NCBI GenBank assembly: GCA_003136335.1
Contig: PLEA01000417.1
Span: 1 to 9,635 of the forward strand
Reading direction: 5' to 3'
DNA from: Acidobacteriaceae bacterium
GTDB lineage: Bacteria > Acidobacteriota > Terriglobia > Terriglobales > SbA1
DNA length: 9,635 nt
Made by a program: the position numbers and the translations under genes. The notes under the pieces were generated by a model. The model had not been told where the DNA came from, did no database searches, and worked only from the letters and a program-made list of their open reading frames with translations. How positions within the stretch are numbered: the first letter of the stretch is position 1; each line of letters starts with the position of its first letter. This document shows positions 5,765-9,635 of the stretch, piece after piece.

Positions 5765-6145
5765 ATGACAACCGCAACGGAACAAGGAACCCAACCCGCA
5801 CAGGCCCCCGCTAAAGGAATTCTCGTCACCGAGAAAGCCTTGGTTAAGGTGCGCGGCGCCATGGCCAAGGAAGGCATTTCGCCGGACCAGGGCGGCTTGC
5901 GGCTCGGCGTACAGGGTGGCGGATGTTCGGGCCTGAGTTATAACATTCGGTTCGACACGCAACCGCGCGATCGGGACCGCATCTTCCAGTTCAGCGATGT
6001 GCGGGTCTTCGTCGACCCGAAGTCGTTCATCTACCTGCACGGCATGACTCTGGACTATCAGGAAACACTGATGCAACAGGGCTTTGTTTTCGTGAATCCC
6101 AAGGCATCGAAGTCGTGCGGCTGTGGGACTTCGTTCTCTGCCTGA
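5765..6145 (+). CDS. iscA: IscA, A-type iron-sulfur carrier (HesB/IscA/ErpA family)
   Basis: A-type carriers accept clusters from the scaffold and pass them to target enzymes. With the ATG at 5765 the protein has 126 residues (E. coli IscA 107); an alternative TTG start at 5762 would add one residue. The first ~20 residues (rich in Thr, Gln, Pro and Ala) are a non-conserved extension. The family's three invariant cysteines are Cys54 (GGGCSGLSY), Cys118 and Cys120 (SCGCGTSF). The middle shows VFVDPKSFIYLHGMTLDY, the standard core. The name iscA rests on its place in the operon: by sequence alone an ErpA-type carrier cannot be excluded. The ribosome site AAGG is weak. Confidence 0.92.
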   Translation: MTTATEQGTQPAQAPAKGILVTEKALVKVRGAMAKEGISPDQGGLRLGVQGGGCSGLSYNIRFDTQPRDRDRIFQFSDVRVFVDPKSFIYLHGMTLDYQETLMQQGFVFVNPKASKSCGCGTSFSA

Positions 6146-6245
6146 TGCCTTTGTGGGCGGGCGACTCGCCCGCGGTCTCTGCCCGAGCGCGACGGTTTCT
6201 GCGCACTTCGTAATGCCACTTACGTTGGCTATTTAAGGAAAAAGA
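6146..6245 (+). repeat. iscA-hscB intergenic region with a palindrome
   Basis: A strong hairpin at 6157-6173 (GCGGGCGA, one base, TCGCCCGC) lies just after the iscA stop. It has no U-run, so it may be a mRNA-stabilising or dispersed palindromic element more than a terminator. The hscB ribosome site AAGGA (6235-6239) is at the far end. Confidence 0.65.
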
Positions 6246-6995
6246 ATGTCCAAATCCGTTCTTACCGAGATCAGCGCGAAGCCCCTGGCGGAGGACACTC
6301 ACTCCTGCTGGTCCTGCGGCTCAATGCGCGCCGCGCACTTCTGTGAGTCCTGCGGTAGAGTTCAGCCCCCGGTTCCAGTCGACTATTTCTCGTTCTTCGG
6401 CCTGCCGCCTAAGCTGAATGTTGACGTCGCGGCGCTGGAAAAAACCTTCTACGAATTGAGCCGCAAACTTCATCCGGATTTGAATGCCCGCGCCGGCAGC
6501 CAGGAACAGGAATGGAGCCTGGAACAAAGCTCCCTGCTCAACGACGCGTACCGCACCCTGCGAGATCCGATCAAGCGTACGGAATACCTTCTGCACCTTG
6601 AAGGCGTGGAGTTGGAAGAGCAGTCGAAAAGTGCGACCGAGCAGGCGCGCGCCAAGGGAGAGACTAAGAAACAGATTGTCCCGCCGGATTTGCTCGAAGA
6701 AGTCTTCGAGCTCAACATGCAGCTCGAAGAACTGCGCATGAACAAAAAGATGGGTGAGGACGATCCCGCACTGGTGGAAGAAATCGGAAAGCAGAAACTA
6801 TCGCTCGAAACCAAACACGAAGCGCTGCTGGAGGAACTGCAAGCTTACTGGAAAAGCTGGGACAGCCTGATCGATCGCAACCCGGCAGCGAGCGAAGAGC
6901 GCACACAGGTAAGAAACAAGATGGTGGACGTGCTGAATCGCCGCAATTACATCCGCAATTTAGTGCGAGATGTGAATGAGGCAAGGGAGAATTGA
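6246..6995 (+). CDS. hscB: HscB, J-domain co-chaperone with N-terminal tetracysteine motif
   Basis: HscB brings IscU to the Hsp70 HscA and stimulates its ATPase. It has 249 residues, much longer than E. coli HscB (171). Residues 21-36 carry Cys21-Trp-Ser-Cys24 and Cys33-Glu-Ser-Cys36, a four-Cys putative metal-binding motif absent from E. coli HscB but similar to the N-terminal domain of human HSC20 (CWNCG...CPQC), which is also followed by a short linker and DYFS. The J domain covers about 46-115 with the essential HPD at 76-78 and LNDAYRTLRDPIKRTEYLL. The C-terminal part is a long helical region (EEVFELNMQLEELR... YWKSWDSLIDR) that in the family binds IscU, with about 30 extra charged residues. 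The ATG follows AAGGA. A GGAGAATTGAGTAA repeat covers the stop codon. Confidence 0.95.
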   Translation: MSKSVLTEISAKPLAEDTHSCWSCGSMRAAHFCESCGRVQPPVPVDYFSFFGLPPKLNVDVAALEKTFYELSRKLHPDLNARAGSQEQEWSLEQSSLLNDAYRTLRDPIKRTEYLLHLEGVELEEQSKSATEQARAKGETKKQIVPPDLLEEVFELNMQLEELRMNKKMGEDDPALVEEIGKQKLSLETKHEALLEELQAYWKSWDSLIDRNPAASEERTQVRNKMVDVLNRRNYIRNLVRDVNEAREN

Positions 6996-7094
6996 GTAAG
7001 TTGGAGAATTGAGTAATTTAGTAATCGGGTAATTTTGTAATCAAAAACACCGAAGGTTTTCAATTTCTAAATTACTCAATTACACAATTACAAA
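6986..7094 (+). repeat. AT-rich 8-nt periodic inverted repeat between hscB and hscA
   Basis: A direct repeat GGAGAATTGAGTAA occurs at about 6986 and 7003. From about 7013 the units GTAATTTA, GTAATCGG, GTAATTTT, GTAATCAA follow at an 8-nt period. Past a short spacer the complementary arm also has 8-nt units (AATTACTC, AATTACAC, AATTACAA). ATTGAGTAATTTAG at 7008-7021 is perfectly inverted at 7067-7080. The block is very AT-rich in a GC-rich region. It reaches to within one base of the hscA ATG and leaves no visible Shine-Dalgarno sequence. Confidence 0.8.
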
Positions 7095-8996
7095 ATGAGT
7101 TCTGATCGCATCGTCGGAATTGACCTGGGTACCACGAACTCTCTGGTGGCTTTTATGCAGGGGGAAACCCCTGTCGTAATCCCCGGCGACGACGGCCTCA
7201 ATCTGCTTCCCTCAGTGGTCGCGTTGGACGCGAACAACCATCCCGTCGTCGGCAATGCCGCGCGCAATGCCCTGATCGAAACGCCGGAGCGCGCGGTCTA
7301 CTCCATCAAACGCCTGATGGGGCGCGGCGTCGAAGACATTCGGGAAGAATTGAAACTCTTCCCTTTTCGCCTCGCCGACGACATGCAGGCCGGAGAAGTA
7401 CTCCGCATCACACTGGGCGACAAAACTTTCACTCCGCCGGAAATTTCCGCGCTGATTCTTCGCCAGCTCAAACGCAGCGCGGAACGCTTCTTCGGCGGCC
7501 CGGTTACGAAAGCAGTCATCACCGTACCAGCGTACTTCAACGACGCGCAGCGCCAAGCGACGAAAGATGCAGGCCGCATCGCCGGCCTCGAAGTTCTGCG
7601 CCTGGTCAACGAGCCGACCGCCGCATCACTGGCCTATGGTCTCGACAAGAAGCAGAACGGCATCGTCGCGGTTTATGACCTCGGCGGCGGAACCTTCGAT
7701 ATTTCGATTCTGAAGCTGCATGACGGGATCTTCGAAGTCATCGCCACTAACGGCGACACTCATCTTGGCGGCGACGACATCGACAATCTGCTTATCACCA
7801 TCGCGCTCGACGACGTGCGCGGCGACCTCGCCCTCGACCTTCGCCGCAACGCCGAAGCTGTACAGGCGATTCGCAAGGCCGTCATTGACGCCAAGATCGC
7901 GCTTTCGTCGCAGCCCTCGGTCAAACTCGACATCGAATTGCCCGGTGGCAAGCACTACCGGCGCGAGATTACCCGCGAGCAGTACGAGCAACTGATTCAG
8001 CCAATCATCGATCGCACCGTCGGCCCCTGCAAGCAAGCGATGAAGGATGCAGCCCTCAAGCCTGAACAGATTGACGAAGTCGTGCTCGTCGGTGGCTCGA
8101 CGCGTATCCCAAGGGTTCGCGCGCTGGTGAAGGAATTGTTCCACCGCGAACCGCAGACTGATTTGAATCCCGACGAAGTGGTGGCGCTGGGCGCGGCCGT
8201 ACAGGCGAACATCCTCGGCGGCGGCTCCGAAGCCACCGAGAACATGCTGCTGCTCGATGTGACTCCTCTTTCCCTGGGCATTGAGGTCGCCGGCGGCGTC
8301 ACCGACAAAATCATTCTGCGCAACTCGACCATCCCTGCTTCGGCCACGCAGTTCTACACCACGCAGGTCGACGGCCAGGCCAACGTTGCGATTCACGTCT
8401 TGCAAGGCGAGCGCGAACTGGCAAAGGATTGTCGATCGCTGGCGCGTTTCGATCTGAAAGGCATTCCGGGCATGGCCGCAGGCATTCCTCGAGTCGAAGT
8501 TAAGTTTCTGATCGACGCCAACGGCATTCTGCACGTGTCCGCGCGGGAGCAGCGCAGCGGCAAAGAGGCAGAGATTCAAGTGCAGCCTAGCTACGGCCTG
8601 ACCGACGAGCAGGTTGAGGGTATGATTCTCGACTCGTTCGACAATGCCGAAGAAGATTTCCGTCGGCGCCAGCTGATCGAAGCGCGCAGCGAAACCTCAA
8701 CGATCCTTGCCGCCCTCGAAAAAGGCAAGAAGAACGCGGCTTGGGGACAGCTCACCACCAGCGAGAAAAAGAAGATCGCGAAAATGGAAAAGTCGCTGGC
8801 CGCAGTGAATGCCGAGGATGATTATCAGGCCATCCGCAAAGCCATCGATGCGTTGAACCAAGGCACGATGCGATTGGCGGAGTTGATGATGGACACCGCC
8901 GTCTCGACGGTACTCAAAGGCAAGAATCTGGACGAGACGGATCTGGGCGAGGGCCCAACCGCCCCGCATCCCATGGCGAAAGCGGAATTCGAGTAG
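7095..8996 (+). CDS. hscA: HscA, specialised Hsp70 chaperone for IscU
   Basis: HscA binds the LPPVK motif of IscU and uses ATP to drive cluster release. It has 633 residues (E. coli 616). The nucleotide-binding domain covers about 1-380: phosphate-1 motif IDLGTTNS with Asp10, Lys72 in YSIKRLMGR, phosphate-2 motif [12 protein letters not shown] around 193-204, GDTHLGGDD around 220-228, and the adenosine motif [12 protein letters not shown] around 330-341. The interdomain linker is LLLDV at 385-389, followed by [12 protein letters not shown] and the substrate-binding domain, then a helical lid with many Lys/Glu. Placement directly after hscB and the HscA-type start ([18 protein letters not shown]) separate it from DnaK. 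The ATG at 7095 has no ribosome site, only AT-rich repeat sequence, so initiation may rely on unstructured mRNA or coupling. Confidence 0.95.
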   Translation: MSSDRIVGIDLGTTNSLVAFMQGETPVVIPGDDGLNLLPSVVALDANNHPVVGNAARNALIETPERAVYSIKRLMGRGVEDIREELKLFPFRLADDMQAGEVLRITLGDKTFTPPEISALILRQLKRSAERFFGGPVTKAVITVPAYFNDAQRQATKDAGRIAGLEVLRLVNEPTAASLAYGLDKKQNGIVAVYDLGGGTFDISILKLHDGIFEVIATNGDTHLGGDDIDNLLITIALDDVRGDLALDLRRNAEAVQAIRKAVIDAKIALSSQPSVKLDIELPGGKHYRREITREQYEQLIQPIIDRTVGPCKQAMKDAALKPEQIDEVVLVGGSTRIPRVRALVKELFHREPQTDLNPDEVVALGAAVQANILGGGSEATENMLLLDVTPLSLGIEVAGGVTDKIILRNSTIPASATQFYTTQVDGQANVAIHVLQGERELAKDCRSLARFDLKGIPGMAAGIPRVEVKFLIDANGILHVSAREQRSGKEAEIQVQPSYGLTDEQVEGMILDSFDNAEEDFRRRQLIEARSETSTILAALEKGKKNAAWGQLTTSEKKKIAKMEKSLAAVNAEDDYQAIRKAIDALNQGTMRLAELMMDTAVSTVLKGKNLDETDLGEGPTAPHPMAKAEFE

Positions 8997-9003
8997 TTGT
9001 AGC

Positions 9004-9020
9004 GCCGGCATCTCGCCGGC
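9004..9020 (+). repeat. Hairpin directly abutting the fdx ribosome-binding site
   Basis: GCCGGC (9004-9009), a 5-nt loop ATCTC, and GCCGGC (9015-9020) form a perfect 6-bp GC stem. The next five bases are AGGAG, the fdx Shine-Dalgarno. There is no U-run. Confidence 0.75.
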
Positions 9021-9025
9021 AGGAG
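9021..9025 (+). promoter_or_regulatory. Ribosome-binding site that fixes the fdx start
   Basis: AGGAG ends 5 nt before the ATG at 9031. The in-frame GTG at 9025 overlaps this site, so it cannot be the start. Confidence 0.8.
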
Positions 9026-9030
9026 TGCAT

Positions 9031-9444
9031 ATGGCTGAAGAAAAGACACAAGGAGTTGGCACGTTGACCGAAGAAGCGCCCGGCGAAAACACGGTTCAGA
9101 TCACTTTCCTGCCCGAAGGCAAAACGGTCCAGTTCGAGAACGGCAAATTGCCTTATGAAGATCACGGCAAGGAGCAGTCGCTGCTCGACGTGGCCCTGAA
9201 TTTCGGCATTACGCTCGACCACGCCTGCGGCGGCAATTGCGCATGTACCACCTGCCACATCTGGGTGAAGGAAGGCGCGGAGAATCTTTCCGCCATGGAC
9301 GACGACGAGGCCGACCGGTTGGACATGGCCGCCGATCTCCAGTTAAACTCGCGTCTCGGCTGCCAGGCGCAAATCGCCAAGCCCGGTAAAGTAGTCGTCG
9401 AGATTCCCGCCTGGAATCGTAACTATGTCTCTGAGGAGCACTGA
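9031..9444 (+). CDS. fdx: Fdx, ISC-type [2Fe-2S] ferredoxin
   Basis: This adrenodoxin-like ferredoxin donates electrons for cluster assembly on IscU. From the ATG at 9031 it has 137 residues (E. coli 111), with about 20 extra variable residues at the N-terminus. Cluster ligands are Cys66, Cys72, Cys75 and Cys111 (CGGNCACTTCHIWV then RLGCQA), the spacing of ISC ferredoxins. The extra Cys70 corresponds to the non-ligand Cys46 of E. coli Fdx, which is reported to matter for assembly. The DDDEADRLDMA acidic segment fits a partner-binding helix. It is followed after 2 bp by iscX. Confidence 0.95.
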   Translation: MAEEKTQGVGTLTEEAPGENTVQITFLPEGKTVQFENGKLPYEDHGKEQSLLDVALNFGITLDHACGGNCACTTCHIWVKEGAENLSAMDDDEADRLDMAADLQLNSRLGCQAQIAKPGKVVVEIPAWNRNYVSEEH

Positions 9445-9446
9445 GG

Positions 9447-9635
9447 ATGGCAAAGAAATTAACTTGGGACGACGCCGAAGACCTCGGCATCCTGCTTTCC
9501 GAAACCCACCCCACGCTCGATCCGCTCGCCCTGCGCTTTACCGATCTGCACCGCTACGTCACCGAACTACCGGACTTTGCCGGCGATCCCAAAGCGTCGA
9601 ACGAAGGCAAGCTGGAAGCGATTCAGATGGCGTGG
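9447..9635 (+). CDS. iscX: IscX (YfhJ), small acidic ISC protein (3' partial)
   Basis: IscX is a small acidic protein that binds IscS, competing with frataxin at the same surface, and is thought to regulate assembly and possibly to supply iron. The window shows 63 codons with no stop; the E. coli protein has 66 residues, so only a few residues are missing. Family signatures are KLTWDDAEDLG, the acidic helix, LRFTDLHRYVTELPDFAGDP, and ASNEGKLEAIQMAW near the end. The ATG lies 2 bp after the fdx stop, and its ribosome site (GAGGAG at 9433-9438) is inside fdx, so the two are probably translationally coupled. Confidence 0.93.
   Translation, partial: MAKKLTWDDAEDLGILLSETHPTLDPLALRFTDLHRYVTELPDFAGDPKASNEGKLEAIQMAW

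Noticed and set aside
5378..6076. Minus-strand 232-codon frame across iscU, the gap and iscA
   Set aside because: It spans two well-identified + strand genes and a hairpin-rich gap, with no protein features.
5002..6245. The hairpins as intrinsic terminators splitting the operon
   Set aside because: None is followed by a run of T, and the genes downstream lack clear own promoters.
7010..7035. Internal promoter for hscA (TTGAGT, 15 bp, TAATTT)
   Set aside because: The sequence is low-complexity AT-rich repeat in which such matches arise by chance; mentioned only as a possibility.
7626..8579. Minus-strand 317-codon frame opposite hscA
   Set aside because: Shadow of the Hsp70 coding frame, with no motif of its own.
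1..9635. tRNA, rRNA, prophage or defence-system genes
   Set aside because: I saw no cloverleaf, rRNA signature, phage protein or defence module on either strand.

Overview
The window carries a complete ISC-type iron-sulfur cluster assembly operon on the + strand (iscR-iscS-iscU-iscA-hscB-hscA-fdx-iscX, about 3195 to the right edge). To its left lie the 3' part of tsaD, a decayed IS1595-family insertion sequence, and two minus-strand genes: a single-domain response regulator and a 62-residue putative zinc-binding protein. The high GC content, the protein sequences and the style of the intergenic hairpins suggest an Acidobacteriota genome (Koribacter/Terriglobia-like). This is an inference from memory, not a database result.

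Left part (1-2144). tsaD enters from the left edge and stops at 1079. A 1040-bp IS1595-type element follows (1097-2136). It has 37-bp terminal inverted repeats (34/37 identical) and a degenerate 8-bp target duplication (6/8). Its antisense transposase is broken by a one-base frameshift near 1868. The element landed exactly on the stop codon of the response-regulator gene. Without it, tsaD and the regulator would be tail-to-tail with about 11 bp between stop codons.

Middle (2139-3194). The receiver protein (2139-2528, minus) and the small CxH/CxxC protein (2648-2836, minus) read leftward. A near-consensus minus-strand promoter (TTGACA-N16-TAAAAT) precedes the small gene. The 358-bp gap between it and iscR also holds a cluster of GACTA/TAGTC half-sites, including a 13-bp match to the IscR type-1 operator core, and two candidate promoters for the isc operon.

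Right part (3195-9635). IscR is the cluster-sensing repressor. IscS supplies sulfur from cysteine, IscU is the scaffold, IscA is an A-type carrier, HscB/HscA are the J-protein/Hsp70 pair that releases clusters from IscU through its LPPVK motif, Fdx supplies electrons, and IscX is the small acidic modulator of IscS. Key catalytic and ligand residues are present in all of them except one expected IscR ligand. Unusual points are an N-terminal tetracysteine motif on HscB that resembles metazoan HSC20, the missing fourth-ligand His in IscR, and hairpin or repeat elements in every wide gene junction from iscS to fdx. One of these is an AT-rich 8-nt periodic inverted repeat directly in front of hscA. 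I see no wholly new system: the operon is a recognisable ISC locus with several unusual details.
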